Source of the DNA: Streptomyces diastatochromogenes
GTDB taxonomy: Bacteria; Actinomycetota; Actinomycetes; Streptomycetales; Streptomycetaceae
Reading direction: 5' to 3'
DNA: 64,000 nt
NCBI RefSeq assembly: GCF_002242805.1
Contig: NZ_MCGQ01000020.1
Span: 248,227-312,226 of the forward strand
A model generated the notes under the pieces. It searched no databases. It was given only the letters and a program-made list of their open reading frames with translations, and was not told the DNA's origin. Shown here piece by piece: positions 52,028-59,315 of the stretch. The position numbers were made by a program, and so were the translations under genes. Every line of letters starts with the position of its first letter. Position 1 is the stretch's first letter.

Positions 52028-52624
52028 TCAGTCGCCGGAGAAGATCTCCCGCACTTCCCGGATCGCGTAGTGGACGAGCACGTATCCGGCGGCCGGGTCG
52101 GCCCACCACCAGCCGAACGCGGTGTTCAGGACCAGGCCGAGCAGGACCGCCGCGGCGAGCAGGCCGTCGATCAGCGTCACCCGGCCCTCGGTGGACAGCA
52201 CCGGGTTGCCGAGGGCCGCCCCGGTGCGGGCCTTGCCGAACGCCAGGGCGAACATCACGGCAGCGGTGACCGCTGTCCAGCCGATGCCCAGCGGCGAGGT
52301 CCGCGGGTGGAAGCCGGTGGCCAGCACCCACGTGGACTGCACCAGCAGGTACACCGCCAGTGCGGCGAAGCCGACGCCGATCAGCCGCAGCGCACGGCGC
52401 CGGCGGGCCTCGCCGGTGCCGGACAGCTCCCAGACCACCACGGTCGAGGCACCGATCTCGATCAGGGAGTCCAATCCGAATCCGGCGAGCGCGACCGAGC
52501 GGGCCGACACGGCCGCCACCGCGAGAACCACGATGCCGATCACGTTCCAGCCCAGCGTCACGTACTCCAGGGCGAAGCCCCGGCGAAGCAGAACTCCGTG
52601 GGTGGTGCTGTCCAGGGTGGTCAC
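52028..52624 (-). CDS. CDF-like cation-transporter-family membrane protein
   Basis: 198 residues, five to six transmembrane helices. Helix 2 carries GFGLDSLIEIGAS, equivalent to the metal-binding HxxxD of cation diffusion facilitators but lacking the His, and helix 5 carries LIDGLLAAAVLLGLVL. The C-terminal cytoplasmic metal domain is absent. GTG at 52624 overlaps the PobA-like stop (GTGA), so it is translated with the carBA operon. It may be a metal or small-molecule transporter or an accessory membrane protein; the missing His argues against ordinary zinc export. Confidence 0.78.
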   Translation of the reverse strand: MTTLDSTTHGVLLRRGFALEYVTLGWNVIGIVVLAVAAVSARSVALAGFGLDSLIEIGASTVVVWELSGTGEARRRRALRLIGVGFAALAVYLLVQSTWVLATGFHPRTSPLGIGWTAVTAAVMFALAFGKARTGAALGNPVLSTEGRVTLIDGLLAAAVLLGLVLNTAFGWWWADPAAGYVLVHYAIREVREIFSGD

Positions 52625-53832
52625 GGCTTGAGTTTTCCAGGCCCCGTTCCGGACCCCACATAGTCATGGGCGAATGCCACGGCTTCGGGTCCTTGGGTGA
52701 TGCGTTCGACGACGGTGCGTTTCAGGCCGAGTGCGAAGCGGCGTTCAGCGGCGGTGCTGATACCGGCAGGCAGCATCACCAGCTGCAGAAGACGGTGGGA
52801 GAACTCCTGGACCTGCCAGATCTCGGGCATGCGCCGGTCGCTGTAGGTGTCCAGCTCGTGGTCGTCACCGTGCCGGTAGTGCGCGATCAGGGCCCGGGTC
52901 AGGTCCGCGACGTCGGCGATCGCCAGGTTGGCTCCCTTGCCGCCGAACGGTGTCAGGATGTGGGCCGCGTCCCCGGCCAGCAGCAGCCGGCCGTGGCGCA
53001 GCGACCCGGCGATGTGGCTGCGCATCAGCAGGGTGCGTACTTCGGTGATGGCGCCGATGTCCGGCGCCCCGGTGCCACTGTCGGCCAGGCGGCGGACCAG
53101 CCGTTCCCTGATGCGGGAAGCCGGCCAGTCCCCGGGAGTGTCCCCGTGCGGGATCTGCAGGTGGAAGCGGCTGATCTGCGGGGTGCGCGGCATCATTCCG
53201 GCGAACCCGTCCTCCGTGATCGCGTAGAGAACCCCTTCTGCCGGGACGTCCACCTCGGCGAGCATGGTCAGGGTCTCGTACGGATACCGTACGGCGGCGT
53301 CCTGGGGGGAGTCCGGACCGCTGGGCAGGAGCGTGCGCGCGATGCCCCGGTAGCCGTCGCACCCGATGACGAAATCGCAGTCGATCTCCACGTCGTCGCA
53401 GACGATGCGGGGCGTCGGTCCGGTCAGGCCGTTCACCTCCCGGACGGGGTGCGAGAACAGCGGCGCGCGTCCGGCGGCCGCCAGCTCGTCGCACAGGTCC
53501 CGCACCAGAAGGTGCTGCGGATACACCCAGTGCCGCAGGCCGCCGGTGAGTGCCTCGTAGTCCAGGCGCATACGGCTGCCGGTCATCCGGAAGTCCGACC
53601 AGCCGGCCCGGCGGCCCTCCGCCACGAGGCGGCCGGCGAGTCCCCGGCTTCGGAGGTATTCCACCGTGCGATGTTCCAACAGGCCCGCGCGGGCGCGTTG
53701 TTCGATGTGCTGACGGGTCTGCCGCTCCAGCACCACGTGGTCGATGCCCGCCTGGCCCAGTACGGCGGCGGTGACCAGGCCCGCCGGTCCCGCACCGATG
53801 ATGCCGACCTGAGTGCGAACGCGTCGCCTCAC
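52621..53832 (-). CDS. PobA-like FAD aromatic monooxygenase (4-hydroxybenzoate 3-hydroxylase family)
   Basis: 403 residues from GTG at 53832. GIIGAGPAGL binds FAD, RARAGLLEHRTVEYL and the GCDGYRG and LAGDAAHILTPFGGKGANLA motifs are PobA hallmarks. Compared with P. fluorescens PobA as I recall it, the active-site Tyr201 (LYAI), Arg214 and Pro293 are kept. Ser212 becomes Met and Tyr222 becomes Phe/His, so the substrate may be a modified phenol. It lies in the carBA operon after the intradiol dioxygenase and is coupled to the CDF-like gene. No protocatechuate pathway genes are nearby, which favours a biosynthetic role. Confidence 0.87.
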   Translation of the reverse strand: MRRRVRTQVGIIGAGPAGLVTAAVLGQAGIDHVVLERQTRQHIEQRARAGLLEHRTVEYLRSRGLAGRLVAEGRRAGWSDFRMTGSRMRLDYEALTGGLRHWVYPQHLLVRDLCDELAAAGRAPLFSHPVREVNGLTGPTPRIVCDDVEIDCDFVIGCDGYRGIARTLLPSGPDSPQDAAVRYPYETLTMLAEVDVPAEGVLYAITEDGFAGMMPRTPQISRFHLQIPHGDTPGDWPASRIRERLVRRLADSGTGAPDIGAITEVRTLLMRSHIAGSLRHGRLLLAGDAAHILTPFGGKGANLAIADVADLTRALIAHYRHGDDHELDTYSDRRMPEIWQVQEFSHRLLQLVMLPAGISTAAERRFALGLKRTVVERITQGPEAVAFAHDYVGSGTGPGKLKP

Positions 53833-53962
53833 TTCGTAGTCCCCGCTTCTCGTGGCCGACCCACGGCGGTCCGGTCCGGCCGGGCGCACGCCCTGGTGCG
53901 CCGGACCGGACCGGTCGCCCTCCGGTCGGCGGTGTGATCCCGTGCTCGGCTGTCGTCGGTCG

Positions 53963-54820
53963 TCAGGCCGGGTCGAGGACCAGGCCGTAGGTCACTTCAC
54001 GGCTGCTGCCGTCCCCGACGGGTGTGGGGTCCAGGATCAGTTCCGGCTTGACCGCCGACGCGATGTCGTCCTCGATGTGCGGGCCGCCCTTGAAGTACAG
54101 CTGGGTGGTCAGGACCTGGTGCCCCTCGGCGGACACCCGCACGTGCAGGTGGGCAGGGCGCCACGCGTGCCAGCCCGCCGCGGCGATGAGCCTGCCGCAG
54201 GAGCCGTCGGTGGGAATCTCGTACGGAGACGGCTCGACGGTGCGCACCTTGAAGGCGCCGTCGTCGCCGGTCACCACCGTGCCGCGGAGGTTCCATTCGG
54301 GCAGGCCGGGCGCGAACTGGGAGTACACGCCGTCGTCGTCGGCCTGCCACATCTCGATGGTCGCGCCGGGCAGGGGCGTTCCGTCGGTCGAGGTGACCCG
54401 GCCCTGGAAGACCAGCGGGACGCCCCCTTCGCTCTCCCGCATGGGAAGCGCGCTGTCGGCCGGCAGGCGAGGGGCGTCCGGCACGAAGTACGGGCCCTCC
54501 GGGCTGCCCTTGGTGCCGTCCCGGTTCTCGTTGGCCACCTGCTCGATGGTCTGCTCGATCCAGACGTCGAGGAACAGCGGCCACTCGCCGTCCTCGCCCA
54601 CCTGGATGAGCCACGCCTTCAGCGCGTCGAACTCGGCGTACGTCACCTTGTGGCGGCGGATGATGTCGCGTGCGGCGCCGATCAGTTCGCCGGCGAGGGC
54701 GCTGACCCTCGCGGTGTCGGCGACCGGCGCCTGGTCGCGTTGGCGGGCGCGGAACTGCTCGGTGGCGGCCGCACCGGAGGAGGCCGCGGTGGCGGTCGGT
54801 GCTGTCAGTTGCTCGGTCAT
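53963..54820 (-). CDS. Intradiol ring-cleaving dioxygenase (catechol 1,2-dioxygenase type)
   Basis: 285 residues: an N-terminal helical dimerisation domain (about 25-105) typical of the catechol class, then the beta-sandwich catalytic domain. The four non-haem Fe(III) ligands can be placed at Tyr in DGVYSQF, Tyr in PSPYEIP, and both His in RPAHLHVRV. It opens catechol-type rings between the hydroxyls. It follows carA by 32 bases and precedes the PobA-like gene. No muconate cycloisomerase or lactone isomerase is present, so it is not a standard beta-ketoadipate operon. Confidence 0.87.
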   Translation of the reverse strand: MTEQLTAPTATAASSGAAATEQFRARQRDQAPVADTARVSALAGELIGAARDIIRRHKVTYAEFDALKAWLIQVGEDGEWPLFLDVWIEQTIEQVANENRDGTKGSPEGPYFVPDAPRLPADSALPMRESEGGVPLVFQGRVTSTDGTPLPGATIEMWQADDDGVYSQFAPGLPEWNLRGTVVTGDDGAFKVRTVEPSPYEIPTDGSCGRLIAAAGWHAWRPAHLHVRVSAEGHQVLTTQLYFKGGPHIEDDIASAVKPELILDPTPVGDGSSREVTYGLVLDPA

Positions 54821-54852
54821 CGGTTCCCTCGGTTCTACGGGTGCTGTCGTGG

Positions 54853-56298
54853 TCAGTGCGGGCGGCGGACGCGGCGTACCGCGCCCTCCAGGAGGGCCCA
54901 GGGGTCGGCGGGCTCCAGTTCGCCCTGCGCGGCCCGGTCGAGGAGTTCGGCGAAGCAGGCCCGGTAGAGGCGTTCACGGTCGACGGGGCCCGTCTCCTTC
55001 TCCAGGCGACGGATCACGCCCTGCTGGAGTCCGCCGCCGTGGTGCACGGCGATCTTCTTGCGCCAGGCGATCGGCTCGGGCAGCCGTGTGCCCATCGCCG
55101 TGCGCAGGTGGTACTTCTCGCGGCCCTCGCGCACCTTGCACTCCGGCGCGGTCTCCAGGGCCACCCGCATCACCGGCCAGGCCCAGAAGGGGTGGTGGGT
55201 GGTGGTGCCGTAGGCGAGCGGCATGCGGTTGGACAGTTCGTTGCTGCGCCGGGTGCGGTCGACGGCCGTGAGGCACTGGTCGATCAGGTCGTCGCGGTGG
55301 TCGAAGGGGCGGTAGAGGCCGGCGTTGATCAGATCGCTGCCGTAGCCGGTGAGCAGCACCTTCTCGGGGGCGACGGCGCCCAGCCGCTGCACGGACGTGG
55401 CGGTCAGGGCGACTTCGACGACCTCGGGGTCGGTGACGCCCAGCCAGCGGACGGCCTCCGGTATGGAGGCGATGATCTCGTCCTCGGTCAGATGGACGGG
55501 TTCGAGCGCGATGCCCAGCTCGGCGCAGAGTTCGGCCGCGTCGGCGAGTTCGTCGCCCCAGGGGGTGGCCACGCTGTACGGGGTGACGGGCAGGCCGGCC
55601 CGGGCGGCGAGGTAGGTCACCGTGCCGGAGTCGATCCCGCCCGACAGGAGGGTGGCGTAGCCGGTGCCCTCGGGGGTGGCCGCGGCGATCCGGCGGATCT
55701 CCTCGGTCAGCGCCTCGATCTGGGCCTCGCCGGCGGCGAGCGGGTCGTCGCGGAGCGGGGCGCGGAACGAGGCGAGCGGGTCGTGCTCGTCGCGGGCCTC
55801 CATCAGCCAGGCGCCGTCGGTGCGCCGGGTGCGGGTGTGGATGCCGTGGCGCAGCCGGTTCACGCCGAGCAGGAGGGTGCCGCGTTCATGGCCGGGGGTG
55901 CCCTCGGTGGACGCGACGGGCAGGTCGAGGGCGGGCAGCACGAGGGGCGCGAGCAGCAGGTCCGTGAAGTAGGCGAACAGGCCGCGCAGGCGGTTGACGG
56001 CGTAGTAGACCGGGTCCTCGTTGAACGCGGAGATGTGCAGGGTGACGGTGTCCGCCTCGACGCGCAGGACGGTGGCGGCGGTGTGGCCGGGGTCCTCCGC
56101 GGACGTGGTCAGGGTGCGCACGTCGAGGGTGAACGGGGGGTTGTCGGGGAGTACGGCGCCGGCGGGCCCCCGGTAGTACACGTTCAGGTCGCCGAGGTCG
56201 GCGCTCTGGGACAGGCGGGCCAGTTCCGGGACGGGCGCGTTGGTGACCACGCACCACTTGCTGACCGGAGGCAGGTCGACGAGGGAGGTCACGGTCAC
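54853..56298 (-). CDS. carA: CarA-like carbapenam/beta-lactam synthetase
   Basis: 481 residues from GTG at 56298, overlapping the CarB stop as GTGA. It is an asparagine-synthetase-B-type enzyme without the N-terminal catalytic Cys, so it does not use glutamine. The PP-loop SGGIDS binds ATP. LTGYGSDL, HHPFW and WRKKIAVHHG match carbapenam synthetase CarA (LTGYGSDL, RHPFW, WRKKIGIHEG as I recall), including the catalytic Lys region. It adenylates the carboxylate of carboxymethylproline and closes the beta-lactam ring. Beta-lactam synthetase of clavulanate is the nearest alternative, but the adjacent CarB homologue favours carbapenam formation. Confidence 0.88.
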   Translation of the reverse strand: MTVTSLVDLPPVSKWCVVTNAPVPELARLSQSADLGDLNVYYRGPAGAVLPDNPPFTLDVRTLTTSAEDPGHTAATVLRVEADTVTLHISAFNEDPVYYAVNRLRGLFAYFTDLLLAPLVLPALDLPVASTEGTPGHERGTLLLGVNRLRHGIHTRTRRTDGAWLMEARDEHDPLASFRAPLRDDPLAAGEAQIEALTEEIRRIAAATPEGTGYATLLSGGIDSGTVTYLAARAGLPVTPYSVATPWGDELADAAELCAELGIALEPVHLTEDEIIASIPEAVRWLGVTDPEVVEVALTATSVQRLGAVAPEKVLLTGYGSDLINAGLYRPFDHRDDLIDQCLTAVDRTRRSNELSNRMPLAYGTTTHHPFWAWPVMRVALETAPECKVREGREKYHLRTAMGTRLPEPIAWRKKIAVHHGGGLQQGVIRRLEKETGPVDRERLYRACFAELLDRAAQGELEPADPWALLEGAVRRVRRPH

Positions 56299-57074
56299 GC
56301 CTTTCCGATGATCCGGCGCATGCGCTGCTGGGCCTCGCCCGCCGAGAAGGCGGTGCGGTGGGATCGCTTGCCCTCGTCGCGGACCCGGCGCAGGCCTTCC
56401 ACGAAGGGGCCGTTGACCCGGGCACGGGTCGACTGCACGGCGGCGGCGGTGTACGAGGCGATGCGCCGGGCGTGGCCGAGCGCGCTGTCCAGCAGGTCCT
56501 CCGGGGCGGTGACCTCCTGGAGGAGGCCGTCCGTGAGGGCGCGGTCGGCGGGCCACTCGGCGCAGGTGTAGAGCATCTCCTGCATGACGCTGCGGCCCAC
56601 CACCGTCTCCAGCATGTAGCCGCCGAAGTTGCAGGCGATGCCGACCCGGAACTCGGGCATCACCAGCGTCGAGGTACGGCTGCCGACGCGGAGGTCGCAG
56701 CAGAGGGCGATCTGCAGTCCGACGCCGATCGCGAAGCCGTCGATGGCGGCGACGACGGGTTTCGAGATGCCGGCGATGGTGCCGTACAGCTCGGTGATGT
56801 CGTCGATCCAGGCGTCGACCTCGTCGCCGCCGGAGAACTCCGAGACCTCGTGGAAGTCGCCGCCGGCCCCGAAGGACCGGCCGGCGCCGCCGTACAGGAC
56901 GACACAGCGGATCCGGTCGTCGCCGTCGAGGTCGGTCAGCACCCTGGTCAGCTCGCGCATGCGCGCCCTGCTGAACGGGTTCTGTTCGTGTGCCTGCGAG
57001 AACTCCACCAGGGCGATGCCCTCGGAAAGTACCTCGCACTTCATGGTCGCTGTCTCGATGTCGATCGTCGACAC
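56295..57074 (-). CDS. carB: CarB-like carboxymethylproline synthase (crotonase family)
   Basis: 259 residues from GTG at 57074 (GAGGGAGG upstream). Crotonase fold with NPFSRARMREL, VVLYGGAGRSFGAGGDFHEV (oxyanion-hole Gly near 69-72), GISKPVVAAIDGFAIGVGLQ and the catalytic Glu141 in MPEFRVGIA, matching Glu131 of Pectobacterium CarB. CarB joins malonyl-CoA and pyrroline-5-carboxylate to give (2S,5S)-carboxymethylproline, the first committed step to carbapenems. First gene of the operon carB-carA-dioxygenase-monooxygenase-CDF, divergent from the OAT gene. An ordinary enoyl-CoA hydratase is unlikely given these motifs and the carA neighbour. Confidence 0.9.
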   Translation of the reverse strand: MSTIDIETATMKCEVLSEGIALVEFSQAHEQNPFSRARMRELTRVLTDLDGDDRIRCVVLYGGAGRSFGAGGDFHEVSEFSGGDEVDAWIDDITELYGTIAGISKPVVAAIDGFAIGVGLQIALCCDLRVGSRTSTLVMPEFRVGIACNFGGYMLETVVGRSVMQEMLYTCAEWPADRALTDGLLQEVTAPEDLLDSALGHARRIASYTAAAVQSTRARVNGPFVEGLRRVRDEGKRSHRTAFSAGEAQQRMRRIIGKA

Positions 57075-57194
57075 GGACCCTCCCTCAGCAAACAGTTGGA
57101 ATATTTATGCGGTCGGTTCGGTGCCCTGGTGCACGAGGAGTTGATTGAATGTACGGTGATCGGAATGTTCATTCATCGAGAAGGAATGTGAGAC
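57075..57194. promoter_or_regulatory. Divergent promoter region of carB and the OAT gene
   Basis: 120 bases, markedly more A/T-rich than its surroundings (AATATTTATG near 57102). It contains the inverted repeat GAATG-TT-CATTC at 57163-57174 and a nearby GAATGTAC copy at 57147-57154. These may bind the cluster regulator, which is not in this window. Confidence 0.5.
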
Positions 57195-58349
57195 ATGGCG
57201 ATCACGGGCCCGAAGGGCTTTCGCAGCGTGACCAGGAACATGGGGCTCAAGGACATCGAGGACGACTTCGCGGTCGTCGTCTCCGACGTTCCCGCCCGCT
57301 CCGCCGCCGTGTTCACGCGTTCGCGTTTCGCGGGACCGAGCGTCGTCATCAGCCGCGAGGTGGCGCACCGGCAGCAGAGCCGCGGCATGGTCGTGCTCTC
57401 CCGGAACGCCAACGTGGCCACCGGCAAGGCGGGCGCGGACAACGCCGCCGAAGTGCGCCGCAGGGTCGCCGAGATCGTCGGCATCGACCCCGAGGAGCTG
57501 GTCATCGGCTCGACCGGTGTGATCGGCCGCCCCTACCCCATGGAGAGCATCCGGGCCGGACTCGACGCGCTGTCCTGGCCGTTCCCGGAGGCGGACTACG
57601 CGACGGCGGCCGCGGCCATCATGACGACCGACACCCGCCCGAAGCACTTCAGCGTGCGGGTCGGCGATGCCGTCCTCGCCGGTATCGCCAAGGGCGTCGG
57701 CATGATCGAGCCGAACATGGCGACCCTGCTGACGTTCTTCTTCACCGATGCCGACATCCCGGCCGCCGAACTCGACGCCCTGTTCCGGCGTGTGATGGAC
57801 CGGACGTTCAACGCCCTGAGCATCGACACCGACACCTCCACCAGCGACACGGCCGCGCTCTTCGCCAACGGCCTGGCCGGCCCCGTCGACCTCGCCGAGT
57901 TCGAGGAGGCGCTGTACACCGTCGCGCTGCGCCTCGTACGCGACATCGCCTCGGACGGCGAGGGCGCCAGCAAGCTCATCGAGGTCCAGGTCACCGGGGC
58001 CCGCGACGACGCCCAGGCCAAGCGGGTCGGCAAGAGCGTGGTCAACTCCCCCCTGGTGAAGACGGCCGTGCACGGCGCCGACCCCAACTGGGGCCGGGTC
58101 GCGATGGCCATCGGCAAGCTCGACGACGAGACCGACATCCAGCCGCACCGCGTCCGCATCTGGTTCGACGATCTCCCCATGCACCCGGAGGAGCCGAGTG
58201 ACGCGCTGCTGGAGCGGGCGGCCCGGTATCTCACCGGCGACGAGGTGGTCATCCGGGTGGACCTCGGCATCGGCGAGGGCGCGTTCACGGTCTACGGCTG
58301 CGACCTCACCGAGGGCTATGTGAAGCTCAACGCCGACTACACCACCTGA
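57195..58349 (+). CDS. Ornithine acetyltransferase (ArgJ/OAT family)
   Basis: 384 residues, ATG at 57195 (AAGGA upstream). The self-cleavage site and N-terminal nucleophile Thr are in KGVGMIEPNMATLLTF (Thr near 178), as in ArgJ and in OAT2 (Orf6) of clavam clusters. It transfers acetyl from N-acetylornithine to glutamate, releasing ornithine. In a carbapenem setting this could raise ornithine or glutamate-semialdehyde supply for the CarB substrate, or acylate an intermediate. Being placed alone in a beta-lactam cluster, it is likely a second copy specialised from the arginine-pathway enzyme. Convergent with the rhodanese gene. Confidence 0.88.
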   Translation: MAITGPKGFRSVTRNMGLKDIEDDFAVVVSDVPARSAAVFTRSRFAGPSVVISREVAHRQQSRGMVVLSRNANVATGKAGADNAAEVRRRVAEIVGIDPEELVIGSTGVIGRPYPMESIRAGLDALSWPFPEADYATAAAAIMTTDTRPKHFSVRVGDAVLAGIAKGVGMIEPNMATLLTFFFTDADIPAAELDALFRRVMDRTFNALSIDTDTSTSDTAALFANGLAGPVDLAEFEEALYTVALRLVRDIASDGEGASKLIEVQVTGARDDAQAKRVGKSVVNSPLVKTAVHGADPNWGRVAMAIGKLDDETDIQPHRVRIWFDDLPMHPEEPSDALLERAARYLTGDEVVIRVDLGIGEGAFTVYGCDLTEGYVKLNADYTT

Positions 58350-58361
58350 GCCGGCCGCGGC

Positions 58362-58389
58362 GCGGCACGGTCCGCCCGGACCGTGCCGC
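58362..58389. terminator. Bidirectional terminator between OAT and rhodanese genes
   Basis: Stem of about 12-13 bp (58362-58374 with 58377-58389, GCGGCACGGTCCG and complement) 13 bases after the OAT stop and 11 bases after the rhodanese stop. Confidence 0.8.
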
Positions 58390-58399
58390 AGGGCCGCGC

Positions 58400-58759
58400 T
58401 CAGTACACCGGGAGCCGGGGATCGATCTCGTTCACCCATGCCACGACGCCCCCTTCCAGGTGTACGGCGTCGGCGAACCCGGCCTCCCGCGCCACGGCCA
58501 GGACCTCGAGCGTGCGTCGGCCGGTCCGGCAGTAGAAGACCGGTGTACGGCCCTGCCGCAACGTCGGCAGGGCGGAACCGTCCAGCCATTCCCGCATCGG
58601 AACCAGGCGCGCACCGGGGATGCGCACGATCTCCCACTCGTGGGGCTCCCGGACGTCGACGAGGTCGATCGGGGCCCCTTGGTCGAGCAGTCGCTTCAGG
58701 TGCCGTGGTGTGATGGCGGACCCGTCGGCCGGGGCCGCCCGGTGCCGGTCGTCGCTCAC
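58400..58759 (-). CDS. Single-domain rhodanese-like sulfurtransferase
   Basis: 119 residues, GTG at 58759 overlapping the peroxiredoxin stop (GTGA). Rhodanese signature LVDVREPHEWEIVRIPGARL and the active-site loop CRTGRRT with catalytic Cys are intact, so it can carry a persulfide. It is the last gene of the NRPS-ACP-oxygenase-peroxiredoxin-rhodanese operon. It probably provides or relays sulfur for the product; detoxification is the alternative. Confidence 0.88.
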   Translation of the reverse strand: MSDDRHRAAPADGSAITPRHLKRLLDQGAPIDLVDVREPHEWEIVRIPGARLVPMREWLDGSALPTLRQGRTPVFYCRTGRRTLEVLAVAREAGFADAVHLEGGVVAWVNEIDPRLPVY

Positions 58760-59268
58760 AACTCGCCCCGCGCGGGGTAGTCGTTCTCGTTGATCCAGCG
58801 GACCGTCTCCACGACCTCGTCCAGATGCGGCCGCAGGAACGGCATCGTGGTCTGCACGGCCGCGTAGAGGGTGCCGTCCGGGCGGACGAGGAACAGGCCC
58901 GGCTCACTGAACTCGTTCGGCTGGCCTTCCTTGATGGCCTTGGAGACGTACAGGCCCCACTCCCGCATGGACGCGAGGGACAGGCCGTAGCCGATCGGCA
59001 CCCGGCTGATGCCCCACTCCTCGACAGCGCGCCGGGCGCGGTCCTCGTCGTCTCCGCTGACCGCGAGGACGCGGTCCACTCCCACGGCGGCGAACTCGTC
59101 GATCAGTCCGTCGAGTTCGGTGACGTGGGCTCGGCACATCGGGCAGTGCACACCCCGGTAGAAGACCACCAGGCTGAAGCGGTCGGGCCGCTGGTCGGCG
59201 AGGACCCAGCGGCCGCCGCCGACCAGCGGGACGTCGAGGGCGGGGACGGGCTGACGGGGTATGGGCAT
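58756..59268 (-). CDS. AhpC/TSA-type peroxiredoxin-like protein with CxxC
   Basis: 170 residues from ATG at 59268 (GGAG six bases upstream). Thioredoxin fold with FYRGVHCPMCRAHVTELDGL, so the active site is CPMC rather than the TxxC of ordinary peroxiredoxins. AVSGDDEDRARRAVEEWGIS and FLVRPDGTLY follow. This makes a thiol-disulfide oxidoreductase or reductase role as likely as peroxide removal. Overlaps the rhodanese gene and follows the oxygenase gene by 47 bases, so it is likely tied to the cluster's sulfur chemistry. Confidence 0.87.
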   Translation of the reverse strand: MPIPRQPVPALDVPLVGGGRWVLADQRPDRFSLVVFYRGVHCPMCRAHVTELDGLIDEFAAVGVDRVLAVSGDDEDRARRAVEEWGISRVPIGYGLSLASMREWGLYVSKAIKEGQPNEFSEPGLFLVRPDGTLYAAVQTTMPFLRPHLDEVVETVRWINENDYPARGEL

Positions 59269-59315
59269 GTGAGGCTCCAGTGACGGCGAGGACGATCGGG
59301 CGGTCGGGACGGGAC

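Noticed and set aside
54853..57039. Continuous 728-codon frame suggesting a CarB-CarA fusion
   Set aside because: The upstream part is an antisense-like Arg-rich reading; CarB lies in a different frame with its own binding site, and CarA starts at 56298 or 56292.
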